Positions 1 to 11,323 of a DNA stretch of 64,000 nucleotides are shown in pieces. This stretch comes from Stereum hirsutum FP-91666 SS1 (Eukaryota; Basidiomycota; Agaricomycetes; Russulales; Stereaceae). A program made the position numbers and the translations under genes. The DNA lies in NCBI RefSeq assembly GCF_000264905.1, contig NW_006763133.1, positions 3,357,152-3,421,151 on the forward strand, read 5' to 3'. The notes beneath the pieces were generated by a model. That model saw only the letters and a program-made list of their open reading frames with translations, was not told the DNA's origin and did not search any database. Within the stretch, counting starts at the first letter, position 1, and each line of letters opens with the position of its first letter.

Positions 1-185
1 GAGTCGTACGTCAAGTTCAGGATGCTAGACGGGTCAAAGGTCGCAAGGAGGGAGGGGACGAGGCCAGCATTCGTGAAATGAGCCTCGATGGCCTCAATCT
101 GGAGCGTGCCATCGCTCGAATTGGACTGAGCGGCGACGAAGGAGGCTGAGGCGAGAGAAAGAGCGAGCGTGAGGGCGGAGAACAT
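1..185 (-). CDS. Secreted PEBP-like protein, N-terminal part (cut by window edge)
   Basis: The frame opens at an ATG at 185-183 and runs off the left edge, giving about 61 residues. The first 19 or so residues (MFSALTLALSLASASFVAA) form a clear signal peptide. The mature part contains AHFTNAGLVPSLLATFDPSS followed by ILNLTY. This resembles the N-terminus of fungal phosphatidylethanolamine-binding (PEBP/YbhB-like) secreted proteins, where a short helix leads into a strand ending in a hydrophobic NxTY stretch. The ligand-binding core is outside the window, so activity cannot be judged. The neighbour to the right is about 1.2 kb away and on the other strand. The secreted nature is seen in the sequence; the PEBP assignment rests on recognising a short N-terminal pattern and could be wrong. 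Confidence 0.6.
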   Translation of the reverse strand, partial: MFSALTLALSLASASFVAAQSNSSDGTLQIEAIEAHFTNAGLVPSLLATFDPSSILNLTYD

Positions 186-1304
186 CGTGAGGATTGAAAG
201 AGCGAAGGGAGCAAAGATGAAAGAGGAAGAGTTGATGGTGATGGTCAACGAGAAAGCGGGCTTGGCCTCGCCTTGTTGCTCGCCCCCGTTTTGTTGTGGG
301 CGCCTGGCTATTTTGGGGTTCATGCCCGAGTAATCCAAGCCTACCTTTCGTTCATCTTGCATCCCCGTAGTCCCATAATTGCCCGGATATAGTTGCACGA
401 CACTGGTCTATAAAGTGTAAGTTGTATCTTTATTTGTTGTAAACCCTGTTCAAACGTGGGGCAGCAAGGGGTTCGCGAGGGAGCTTCAGCCAAGAAACGC
501 CAAGCCATACTCATACGTACCATCAAACGCCATCGCCTTCCGATCCTAACAACACCAAACATCCCATTCTCACGCGAATATTCGATACTGGACCCATCCT
601 TGATGTCGTTCTGAACCTTAGTCGTATGTCTTTCTTTCTCACTCGGGCGCGGTGGAGCTAACTGCGGCGATTATGACATTGGACTTTGACGTTCAGTCTT
701 TCAGGATTTTTTTGGCGTGTGCCAAACAACGCCACTCTGATTGACTTCGCAAACCCTTTCTGGATGTGCAAATGCCTACGCAGCGCCTTCGAAGTGTCGT
801 AAATGCTTCGTCGACGCTTGTTTTCTACTGGATCGTGGTTATGTTTGCCCACCCCCGGCCCTATTTGGCACACATGAAGACTATGAGGGCCGTCTATCGT
901 TCTGAAGACAGCTGCCATCACAGAAGCGGAATGCACAGCACATTCGTGGACCGCAATGCGTGCCAGTCAACACTCTTCTTTTTTGAACGTGTTACCTTTG
1001 TTAGCACAACCGTACCCCCCACGGTGGACTGCGATCGTGATTGGTCCGGTCGGAGAGCGGTAGCTCATTATCCAGGACACCAAAATGCTGCGTTTCATGC
1101 ACGGCTCTTACGGCTTTGCGCCCGGTTGATATCTGGGCACCAATTGGTATACTCGGTTCCCAAGCTAGCTCGAACGATGAAGCTCTATCTCTACTGTATA
1201 TCGATACGGGTGTAAGGGGGCCCTATATTGAGAGTCATCGTGGCGGCGATCTAGGGCGTCGATAACTTTAACCTTCAAACCGTGGGTGCGCTGAAGGAGG
1301 ACAG
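186..1304. other. Intergenic region, no gene seen
   Basis: This spacer lies between two genes transcribed away from each other. Short open frames exist in several phases (for example around 766-1215), but they overlap each other, lack recognisable motifs and have no convincing splice pattern. I see only promoter-type sequence for the flanking genes. Confidence 0.6.
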
Positions 1305-1313
1305 TATATAAAG
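1305..1313 (+). promoter_or_regulatory. TATA box of the C2H2 regulator gene
   Basis: TATATAAAG lies 101 bp upstream of the chosen ATG at 1414 and is followed by a pyrimidine-rich stretch ending in CTTGCAG. Spacing and sequence fit a fungal TATA-type core promoter. Confidence 0.6.
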
Positions 1314-1413
1314 TCGAGCCCACGCTATAGTTTAATCTCTTGCAGCTTAATCTCCCATATCACCTTCCCGTGAATATTGGCATCGTCGGAGAGATATACT
1401 CTTTGCTCCTACC

Positions 1414-2661
1414 ATGCCCATATTCTCATCCATGGACAGTGGTTTTAGAGATTCAGCACACGATACTAGCACCATGTCAGGAACTCCATATACCTTTGAC
1501 GATGATTTATCTTTGTCCCATACCAATCCGCGTCTTCGGCGGCCTGGCACTTCTTTCTGGGCCCCGAATTTGATGTCTTCATACACGCCCGACACATCCC
1601 ATCTAACCACTGAACAAGAGGCTCTTTTCTGGCAAGTCATGCTCGATCAATCTATCAGCTCCGGATATCAGGCCGTCGTGAGTCCCGAAATTCTAGCTCG
1701 TCGTGAATGATATTTCTTCTGCGTACACCATCTCATACTTGGGTTCTCCTTCTAGCCTTTTGCGAATCAGCCAAACCCCGCCTATCTGGATCGTGCCTCT
1801 GAAAATGGGTGCATTTCGCCCATGATGCTCTCACAATCTTTCTCGCCAGAACATAGTTCAGCGACGGCCCAGGGACTCTCACCCTATGGAACGCCACGCA
1901 TTTCCCTCGACTGCACTACCGAGACATCGCCAAGGTCCCCCGTCTCACCATCTCAATTCTCTTCCTCTTCCTCGTCACTCTCCTCCTCTGGTTCTCCATC
2001 CACACCGCCGTACATACCGGTTTCCTCTGGCACCCCTCAAGTTCATACACCATTCGACATCACCTATTCAGGCTGGGCCAGAGGGTCAGATCCTCTCAAC
2101 CAAGCCCACGTATCTGCGCTCGGCCCACATAACTATTCGAATGCTGGACACCACCACAGGGAGTACCACGGTAACATCGGAGCAGCGACTGGTCCATCCA
2201 GTGCGTATACGCACGATTCCATTCAACCCGCTCGCCGACGACACATGCTGCGACCTCCCTCGGCCGTCTCGTCGACGGGCCACCATGATGGGCATATGTA
2301 TTGCCCCATGGTGCCCGCCGGCGTGGACGTTCGTCGTGAGGTGGTCTCGGTTAGTGTTGCACCACCCATTGATATCATCTCACTGCCGAGCAGAGAGGAC
2401 GATGGTGATGAAGGAGGACAAGGGCAGAAGATGACTAAAGAGGGGAAGTTGTTGTGCACAATGTCCGGTTGTGCTTCGACGTTCAAAGGGCAGTATGAGT
2501 TGAAACGGCATATCGGCACGGTTCACGACAAGATTCGCGCCCCTTGTCCACAGTGTGGCAAGTCTTTGAGCTGTCCATGGGCTGTGGACAGGCATATAGA
2601 GAAGTCTTGTGGGAAGAATAACAAACCCGGACCAAAATCTCGCGAGAGACGAGGAGTGTGA
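1414..2661 (+). CDS. C2H2 zinc-finger transcriptional regulator
   Basis: Two exons, 1414-1677 and 1756-2661, are joined across a GTGAGT...TCTAG intron and give 389 residues. The N-terminal 300 residues are low-complexity and rich in Ser, Pro and Thr, as in fungal regulators. The C-terminus holds two adjacent zinc fingers. The first fits C-x4-C-x12-H-x4-H (from LCTMSGC to GTVH). The second fits C-x2-C-x12-H-x4-C (from CPQCGKS to IEKSC), a C2HC variant. A basic tail (KPGPKSRERRG) ends the protein. It is expected to be nuclear and DNA-binding; the target is unknown. I do not recognise a specific orthologue. The start was chosen because a TATA box sits 101 bp upstream and the frame has no earlier ATG with better context. 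An inverted-repeat element begins 75 bp past the stop codon. Confidence 0.85.
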
Positions 2662-2736
2662 TTCGGTATGTCGAGTTCGCACTGTCCCCGACTAATCGCG
2701 AGAGGATGAACAGAGCTGACATTGTATCCAGTGAAG

Positions 2737-2753
2737 TTGTATGTCGGAAAACC
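2737..2753 (+). repeat. Left terminal inverted repeat
   Basis: A 17-bp repeat, TTGTATGTCGGAAAACC, perfectly inverted at 4166-4182. It starts 75 bp downstream of the stop codon of the C2H2 gene. Confidence 0.75.
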
Positions 2754-4165
2754 GACATTTGCATGGTCAAGATTAGCGGCTTTTGGCGGCTGCGGGTTTA
2801 TTTTGGCCTGCACGATCATTTTTGATGAACCTTGGCCGTGCACAGCAGAGTATTTGGCCAAGCTTGGTCAAGTTTGGAGCCACCATTTCACGGTGTATTG
2901 CCTTTGTGTTCATGCTTGGCCAAGTTTGAGGCAACTTGGTCGTACGATATATGGCCCATGGTCATCACTTGCTCATGTTTGGCGATTTTATACGCAGAGC
3001 TTGACTGAGATAGACCGAGAACGACCAAGAATGGGACCTCAATATCCTGATTTTCGGCTAAGTTAGCGAATACTTAGTGTGGCGACTTTGAAACTCGATA
3101 GTCTGTACGGGTCTCGGTTAGCTGAGCGGTGTTCCAGATATACCGGTGTGTGTATTGGAAGATGCTAGTAGAAAATATCCAGAAGTCCAACGTCGAGTAA
3201 GTATTAGATTTGTCGCACACTGCGAGGGGCGAGAGGTGGCGAATTATGTGTGCAAGGGTGCAGGACGGCGTTTTCCGAGACCATGACATCATACGTAGCC
3301 ACTTACATTCTGCGAGCGACGTTCACAAGTTGTTGTCTTCGACCACCACCATGCCCTGTCTCTTCACGTCTTGGTCTCCATCATACTCACCTCCCTCTTC
3401 TTTACCCAAGAAATAACCACGCTCTATCAAACACACCGATGTGACTGCGCTCATGGCGAACAGTTCGGCCGCAAAATTACCGCCCGGCGACTCGCACTCT
3501 ATAGACGATCGCGTTATCGTCATATGCGGAGGGTACACGTCGTAATAGGTGCATGATAGTTGGCCATCGTCTTCACACTCTAAACGCTGAATGTTGCCCA
3601 GTTTCGCCTTGCAGTTCTTCTCTGGTTCGTAGGAGACACTTTACTAGGTGCAGTACAATTGCCTTTCCGTCCCACTTCCGTCCGTTTGGGCCATTTCGTC
3701 TTCTGTGTATGTCTGTCCTACCTCTCGGGCATCATTTGCTTGTGACTACTATAGATATTCATCGTATCTTGGTCTGTACATGGGTTGGAGAATATTCCCG
3801 AGTCTGCCATAGCATTCGTCCTGTGTGTAGCTGTACAGTACAGTAGTACCAGTGGGCCGTCTATGTCCTGTACCCTACCTATAATATATATTTGTCTATT
3901 GTCTTCTTCTGTGTGCATTGAATTGAAGGAAACGGAATGAGGAAAAAGTATCCCCTGCAGCGCACGGTAAGGTTGATCATGCTCGACGCCACTCGGCCAC
4001 GCTGGTCAAGTTTGGCCAGCTTGGCCAAGGTGGCCGGGCGCTTGGCCGACTTGGTCAAATATGAGCTTCCTTACGTTGTTGGCCTGCACCTTGGCCAAGG
4101 GACCGGGTACCCTCTACCTTGGTCAAACTTGACGAAGCCGCATCGACCTCGACCAGATGAATGCA

Positions 4166-4182
4166 GGTTTTCCGACATACAA
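4166..4182 (-). repeat. Right terminal inverted repeat
   Basis: A 17-bp repeat, GGTTTTCCGACATACAA, perfectly inverted relative to 2737-2753. Confidence 0.75.
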
Positions 4183-5323
4183 TATATCGATCCGCTTCCG
4201 CACTTGTTTTTCGTATCGTTCGCCGTGATGTAAGCTATTTTCCTTGCTTGACTATCTTGTAGGCCTGTTGCGCTCCAAGTTCTCGAGCTGAAATCGAACA
4301 TCGTGGCCCTGGAATTAAACTTGAATTTTAGTTCACAGTTCAGTTCGCAAGAGTGATTGGTGGTCGTGTAGAAACTTGAACAAATGGCTTTGTACGGTGA
4401 TTTTTTGGGCTTGGCCATCTTCGAGTCGAGTCAATCGTCGAGGGTCCAAAGAAAACGGACAATATTTGCGGGAGTACGGGTGACTGCTATGAAGCAAGAA
4501 ATACACGACATGAGACCGCCCGAGGCGCCTTGTTGCACGCGCAACGAACCGGAGCATATCGAGCCGGCTTTACATGTACGCGCTCTTCGCACTCTCCGAG
4601 AGTCAGTGTTTCAATATGGTGCGGCCTCTGAGGCTGACCTTTCCTCAAGCCAAGTCAACGCTCCCTTCTCATCGGCGGCATTCTCTATTACTTACCGTCA
4701 CAACTCGGGTATTCGTGCAGAACTTTTACATACCGTCAAAGGAATGTACAGACGTACTGGAGCCGCAGAAGGGATGGGATCTCTACAGGAGACAACTGCA
4801 GGCGTTCCCGGACGTAGTGATGCGGAAGATATTCAACATGCTCAGGTTGACGTGCATTGATTTACTGTCCCAATTGCAAAATATATAGCAGTGATCAACG
4901 AGGCCATCGCCTTGTGGCCCTATGTAACAAAGGCAAACAACCGTTTTCGGTCACTTCCAAATGGCGGTTCGTTCATCGTTCGCACGTGGTTCGTACGCGT
5001 CGGCGCAGGATTTGAGGGAACTTAGAAGAAAAGCCACAGCGCTCATAAGTCGTCACATCTACAGTAGTACGCAGATACACTAATAAAATAACAAATGTAA
5101 CGAGTGGCAGAGGGATGGCAGAGGGACACAAAACTGAACTGGACTGAAAGCAATGCTCAAAGTGAGAGTGGGAGTGAGAGTGAGATTCGAGAGTGAGAGG
5201 TAAAGAGATAAAGAAACGAAAGACGAAATCATACTAGCCAAAAAAATAAACGAGGGTTGGATATCAAGCGCAGCTAGCTATGGTCCAAGATCCAGTCACA
5301 GACACAAACACAGACACCAGCTA
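4183..5323. other. Intergenic region downstream of the formin gene
   Basis: Open frames near 4384-4888 show no recognisable domain. A GTGAGAG-type simple repeat lies at 5160-5200, probably in the 3' flank of the formin transcript. Confidence 0.5.
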
Positions 5324-8300
5324 TCATCCATCCTCGCTCGAGTTGAGCGCCTGCAGCATCCTCAGTGCCGAGCCAGCCGGCGACGTTGAGTCATCCTCCT
5401 CTGCATCCTGTTCCTGCTCTTGCCCCTGTCCCTGGTCAGGCTCCTGCTGCTCCTCCAACAACTCCAGACCTTCCGTAGCAGCCGCCAAATCAGCCGCAAT
5501 AGTTCCGGTCCTCAACCGTCTTCTCCTCGCCGTCGGAAGTGCACTCGAAGACGCCGTCGGTGACGTCGGGGTAGGCACGAACCCATCGCTCTTCAGTGTT
5601 GCCAACATGTCTATAGCCATATCTGCCGCTTCGACGCCGCCCAGATGTGGCGAAGACGTTGCCTCGGGGTTGATACTAAGTGAGGGAGCAGCGCCACCGG
5701 TCCCTCCTCCGGCTCGACTTGGCCGCCGAGCACGACGAGTACGTCGTCCAACGCTGTCACCTGCGCGGAGTTTGTTCATGAGGTCATCAAGAGCAGATGT
5801 GTCTTCAAGATCCCCTGGAGTAGCGGCTTCTCGTGCTCTGTCGCGAGTGGCCTTCATCTCCTCCTGTGCTTGCTTCCGCCTCGTGACCGCCTCCTTCTCC
5901 TCAAGTATCGCCCGATTGTCCTGCTGGCATTTCTGTTGGCGGTACAAAACAAACAATTCGTCAGTAAACTCGAGTTCCAAGGGTATCCCGGAACGGACGT
6001 ACCCGATACGACGTGAGGAATGTTTTGAAGATGCCATAAAACTCTGTAGAAGACATATTCCTATCATCCTCGCCAAAGTATTTGACCACTTCAGTGAACG
6101 TATTGTCTGCCAGGTTTACGATATCCTCGAGGTCCTCCAACTGTGCGCTTCCCTTCCTCAGGAAATCCCACATCTGACGCGAATACCGATCGTTTGTCTC
6201 CGGCTCGCCGTGGAACTCATGAAGTTCTTTACGGATGGTCTTCAAGCCTTCTCGGAGCTCGGAGAGGCCTTTGCGAACGTCCAGCAGGTTTACTGTACGA
6301 TGATATGAGCGATGAGACCATGCAAATGAGACTGGCGAGAGACCACGAACCTCGGTACGCTTCAGCAGGCGCGCTCAACTCGCTCACGAATTGCTGTATA
6401 TCAGGGAAATGCTTCGATACGGTGCGCTCGAGGAAGTGCAGCAACGTCATGTTATTGGCTGACTTTGTGTCAACGAGCTGAAAAGAAAGAACATACGAGT
6501 GAATACAATGAATGTAAAAATCAGAAGGGATCATCTCAACGTACTTTGTTGATACTGCTGACTCGGAAACCGAAAGCACCACCCTTAATACCTGTGCCGT
6601 TCATGTAGTTACCAATCAAGAGGATAAGCTAAGGAAGGGCGGATGGTGAGTACACCTATCGGAATCTAAATTTCACGAGAACCAGGAGAAGTACACACAT
6701 TGAGCAACTCCTTGAAGTTCGAGGCACCCAGTAGTGACTTTCCAGCATCCGAAAGCTTTCTCGCACCCTGTTCGATAGTCCTTGAGTCGAGGTGTCAAAG
6801 GTCATGAAGAGACCACGTACGTCATCGAGCAAAGACCACTGCTCTTGGAATGTAATCTTATACAGCATACCGTCGATGCGCGAGTTCAGCCGATCGATTT
6901 GAATGAGTTTGACCATCAAGCGATCTGCCGGATGCAGCCCAGCGAGCTCTTCTGGGTCTGCGTTGCGGTAGACATTCAGCTTGCCAACCTAGACAAGCCC
7001 GAATACAAGGTCAGCACTGTAGGTTGATCATATGCATAATGGGCAATGACTGCAGAAGTAGATAAGAATGTAGGCGGACCTGCTCGGGTGTGGGGACCAC
7101 ACGCTTGAGTTCGCTGAGGAAGACTTGGGTGCAGACGTCGGGGTCGTAGTCTTTGATCCTTTGAGCGATTTCCTCCGGAGGCATCCTCTTCACGCGCTGG
7201 ACGAGAATTTCTGGAAGGAAAAAAAATTGCCATGAGATACATTATGGCTGAGGGATCCCTTTGACATAACTTACCGACACGCTTCTTGGTCTGTGAGTCG
7301 AGTACGCTCTTCAATTCTGCACGTTTCTGGCGGGCTACAGATAATGTCAGATATTACTGGCGTGGATGCAAACGAGAACCAAAGACAGCCATACCAAGTA
7401 GATTGATGACCAACTGCTTCGCCTTGAAATCCTCCTCCATCTCCATCCAGATACCGTCACTCGAGAGCTTCTGCAACATCTCTGCCTCCTTCGTCGTCTC
7501 TTCGTTCACATCGCTCCACAGAGTCTTCGCTACCTGCTGCTGCGGTAGCTTATCCCACTGTAGCTGTTTCATCTTCGTGCTCGGAACTATGTGAATGTCC
7601 TTTCGAGCGGATAGAAGGACGTTGAGATTGTTGCCGAGCATCATGGAGGCACGAGCGCCGGGGTCGAAGCCGCGAGCACCAGGAGGAGGAGGTGGTGGTG
7701 GAGGGCCGCCGAAGAATGCGGGCATCCCACCAGGGCCAGGTGGTGGAGGAGGTGGAGGAGGTGGAGGAGGACTGCCCATTCCGGCCATACCCGGAGGAGG
7801 AGGAGGAGGAGGAGGCGGGGGAGGCGGAGGCGGGGGAGGTGGTGGCGGAGGTGGCGGAGGTGGAGCGGCTCCCGTTATTGTCGTATCGGGTTCCTCTGCA
7901 AGAGACGGCAGTGTTGGTGACATCTGTGGGGTATCGTTGGCAGCAGCAGGTATAGTCTTGCCTTTCTCTGCGAAATGCTTCGAAAGTTGCTCGGCTAGCG
8001 AACCGACACCGGGTTGGCGGGATACATCAATGGACGACGTGACTGATGTCGCTTGGGTATCTTCAGTGAGTGCTGTATACCCGCTCCGTGTCGAAAGGTC
8101 GTACTCACTCTCGTCGTCACCACGGGGGCCGAACGAGGAATGTGAGCCGTCTTGGTCGCTTTCACTCTTGTCGTCCTGAATAGCGCTGAGCAAATTCTGT
8201 GATTTGTTCGAGCGTTTCATGCTCGGGCTGTCTTGAGCAAGGCGCCGAGAAATTGAACGGTTGACGGTTCGCGGACTCTCGAAAGGACCATCCCGCGCAG

Positions 8301-11155
8301 GATACTGGACGAAAATTCAATAAGATACCGGGAGAAAACAGATGAAGAATTATGCTTACGATCTTGACACCAGCCGCAAGCTGTTGCTGTACCTGCTCTT
8401 GTACATCAGCCTCGTCAGCGTCCATGAATTGCGATGCTCTCGCATTCTGCGCCTCTGACATCCGAGCCGACTTCGCCGACCTCCCATTCTTCTTTGAGCC
8501 CGTTCTCCTTTTCAAGCTCGACTTGCCCGGTGTGGCCCCAACATCGTCATCGTCCGTCTCGCTCTCCTCTTCCCCGTCCTTGTTCCTCTTCTTCCGACGA
8601 GGTCGTTCTCCTTCCCAGCCTTCCAGTTTCTCGATGGTCTTATTCCGCTGGAGATGTTTCTCAAGAGTGTCCATGAGTGTCTTGCGGTCCATACCACCGC
8701 TGTCCAGAATCTGGTCCACGCCCTTACCGACCTCCCTCAGCATTCTGAACAGCTCCATGATCTGAGCTTCGAGCTGCGCAATTTGCTCCTCGTATCCAGC
8801 CTTCTGGCTCGCGAGCTGGCCTTGAAGTCGTGAACAGTTCTCCCTTGAGACAGTCAACTTCTCTTCCATGTGAGCCATCTGCACCTTCAGCTGTCCGACG
8901 AGCCCCTCGCTGCCCTGCTCCACCTCCGCCTTGAGAGCATCGTTCTCGAGTTGTAAGAGACGAGCCTCTGTCCGTGCTCTGGCGGCGTCGGCTTCCGCGA
9001 CCTTGTACTGGTCGGCATCGTTGAACTGCCCGATGATGCGCTCGACAGATTGACCGAGCCGTGCCTCGGCGCCACCGAGCTTCTTGTCCATGACCACATC
9101 GCTAACGAGCGTGTCAATCAATTGATAATGATGGTCGAGTAAAGGACCTTCTTCCCGGATCAGAAGAAGGTGTTGAAGCATTGAAAGTAGGTAGTCGTGA
9201 GCCCTGGTACCCTCCGTCCGCGCTTTGAGAGCATTGTACACGTCCTCTAGATCGGTCAGGTCCCGTAGGATCTCCTGGTCGAGGCGTTCCTTGAGCTTAG
9301 CCTCGTCGTCATCCAGTTGATCTTGGAGGATGTCGAGTTGCTTTTCGATTGGTCCGAAATTGAATTCTCGACATAGGGCGATGATGCGCTGAAGGCCGGC
9401 GGTCTCCATCTGCGTCCGGTGGTGAAGCCGCACGTCCAGATCGTCTATGAAGTCCACGATACCATTGATCAGGATCAAGTTCGAGAGCTACATGGAGGAC
9501 TTCAGCACATATTCATAGGAGAGAAGACATAAATGGAGAACGTACAGCATACTCATTTACGGATCCATCCATGGCTGCGTTCTTCCGCACCTCCTCACTC
9601 GCACCGACAAGACTGCCCATCTTTCCTCGGCCAGAAAGGATACTCTCCATATTCTGGAACCAGTAAGCATAGGGTGTGTGATCCTGCTCGTTGGCTGAAC
9701 TGAGAGACTCCAAGGCAGATATGACGAGACCGTGGGCTTCGCCATCGTTCCAATAAGCCAAGAAAGAGAGCAATTCGATCAAGAGTTTCTTGGTGCCTAT
9801 GCGTGGTGAGTTCAGAGACGAAGCGACTTGAGTGACAATGAGATGATGTGTAAGAGCCTCGCTCGTAGCATACTAGACGAAGAGGTATATTTTAATGAGG
9901 AAGGCCTTGAGTGTGGGAGGAGGGTGGCTACTGACTGGGTGGTTTAAAATCTGCTTCAAACAGCGCACGACCTCGTACTCGAGTTGATTGTCCGAGTCTC
10001 GCCTGGAAGGTTCGGTTTGATACAAGCAGATTTAAATTGAATGAAATGCTCTGACCTTAGTGACCCTTTCCTGCTGATGTGTGATAGCGACTGAGCCAGT
10101 ACTGAGGTGCCCTGTATCGAGATGAATTCGCGGAACCAACTATAGGGATCGTCAGTCGTCGCCACAAGACTTTATCAGTCTCCGATGTGCCACAGCGGAG
10201 ATAGAACATACCTCATCTCCTTACCACGCAACGACACCCATAGTCCCGACGCCTGCTTCGCGGTAATCGTCTTGTCCAGAAACTTCTTTACATACCACTG
10301 TGGCGACCCCTCCTCGATCGCCGCTGGTCTCCCAGCATCCTGCTGCCTCCTCGACTGCTCGTCTCTCGTCTTCTCATCCTTCCACCGAATCCTTTCATGA
10401 CTCTCCACCATATTCCACTTCTGGTCGATTGTAAGGTGTGGCAACTGTCCGAGGTCGCGCGTACGCTTCATGTCGTCAAACAAGGCTTCGATCTCAGCAT
10501 CGGAATCCGGCCGTGGAAAGTAGAACTCGTCTGCTGAAGGATGCCGGTGAAGGTGGGCATGCGGGAAGTGGTGGTGAGAATAGGTGGAACGGGCTTCGTT
10601 GCTCGCCAGCGACGGCGCGTAACGCGAGGCGCGATTGCCATCCGAGCGTGAAGTCATGGTAGTCATTGTCGATGTTGGCCGCATGGTGTTGTTTAAGTTG
10701 GCAGAATTGGGAAGGGGCGGAGGTGGGGAGGTCGGGGAATGGTATGGGCCATAGTCTGCCACGGATGGGCTCCGTCTGCCGGACGAAGAAGCCTCGCTCT
10801 GTCTTATGCGCCGCTTGGGTAGTGAGTCTATGGACTCGGTGTAAAGCGTGGAGGAGTCATCTGCAGAAGACGTTTGCGGAGAACTTGGACGCGTGTTGGA
10901 GGTGGAGGCCGTAGATGGCTCGCGGTCGTATCTGTGCCGTCCGAGAAGGTGAAGATTTAGCTCTGTGCCGTTTGCGGTAAGGGTGGGGTTCGTGATTGGA
11001 GCTGAAATATTGGAGACGACATTTGAGCGAGAAGGAGCGACGGAGACGGGGGAGCCTGGAGGGACTCTGTCGTATGGCACGGAGCGCAGTTCGCCTGGGT
11101 TGGAGACAGAGCCTTGTCGTGGCCGTGCTTTCTTCCTACCGAAGAGGCTGTCCAT
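5324..11155 (-). CDS. BNI1: Formin (FH3-FH1-FH2 actin nucleator)
   Basis: Fourteen exons (descending): 11155-10212, 10139-10056, 10002-9936, 9872-9546, 9487-8360, 8304-7395, 7334-7275, 7210-7080, 6988-6821, 6767-6699, 6628-6545, 6477-6351, 6292-6003, 5932-5324. They total 4,998 nt, or 1,665 residues. Order of domains: a low-complexity N-terminus; a GBD/FH3 region about 300-620 (NHPYATSEAL, WFQNMESILSGRG); a coiled coil about 640-760; a basic/acidic linker (RRKKRNKDGEEESETDDDD); a proline-rich FH1 about 995-1065 with 24 consecutive prolines; an FH2 domain from about 1095 (MKQLQWDKLPQQQ) through GNYMNGTGIKGGAFGF to VVKYFGEDD; and a C-terminal acidic/Gln tail. Formins nucleate unbranched actin at hyphal tips and septa, released by Rho GTPases. 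The gene diverges from the F-box gene across a 168-bp gap. Length and order fit the single Bni1/SepA-type formin of filamentous fungi. Confidence 0.96.
7792..7863 (-). repeat. Proline-codon repeat encoding the FH1 core
   Basis: 24 consecutive proline codons, seen on the plus strand as a GGN run, encode the longest FH1 profilin-binding stretch. Two shorter runs lie at about 7741-7773 and 7684-7710. Confidence 0.9.
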
Positions 11156-11198
11156 AATTAAAGGGAGGGAGGTCGTCGTGGCGAGCAGCGTGCTCTGG

Positions 11199-11206
11199 GG
11201 TATATA
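11199..11206 (+). promoter_or_regulatory. TATA-like element in the formin/F-box divergent promoter
   Basis: TATATAAT sits in the 168-bp gap between the formin and F-box start codons. It lies about 120 bp upstream of the preferred F-box ATG (11324) and about 45 bp outside the formin ATG, so it could serve either gene. Confidence 0.35.
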
Positions 11207-11323
11207 ATCCTCGCAGTCGATGAAAGAAGGGAAGGGGCGTTGGCCTGCTTTGGCCAGTGGCTGGCCGACTCCGACCGTGTCACGCTTCTCTCTTCGGTGG
11301 CAACCCCCTTGTTCCACTCACCC

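Larger units (their letters stand above)
2737..4182. mobile_element. Non-autonomous DNA element with 17-bp terminal inverted repeats
   Basis: TTGTATGTCGGAAAACC at 2737-2753 is exactly the reverse complement of 4166-4182, giving a 1,446-bp unit. Both ends also carry dense subterminal copies of TTGGCCAAG/CTTGGTCAAG-type motifs. These lie at about 2854-2877 and 2917-2941 on the left, and at about 4002-4060, 4090-4102 and 4118-4131 on the right. Subterminal motif arrays next to TIRs are typical of transposase-bound DNA transposon ends. A TA dinucleotide flanks TGTCGG at both ends, but it lies inside the longer 17-bp match, so a target-site duplication is not clear. No open frame inside resembles a transposase, so I read it as a MITE-like or internally deleted copy. 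The superfamily is not assigned. Confidence 0.65.

Noticed and set aside
766..1265. Open frames on the plus strand upstream of the C2H2 gene
   Set aside because: Overlapping frames without a motif, domain or plausible splice signals; more likely promoter-side intergenic DNA.
3937..4233. 98-codon frame across the right end of the inverted-repeat element
   Set aside because: It runs through the subterminal TTGGCC repeats and the terminal repeat, so it is a by-product of the repeats, not a gene.
4384..4888. 158- and 104-codon frames after the inverted-repeat element
   Set aside because: Two overlapping frames, no domain recognised, no coherent exon model; left as intergenic.
7595..8179. 194-codon plus-strand frame with long glycine runs
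   Set aside because: It is the antisense of the formin FH1 proline repeats.
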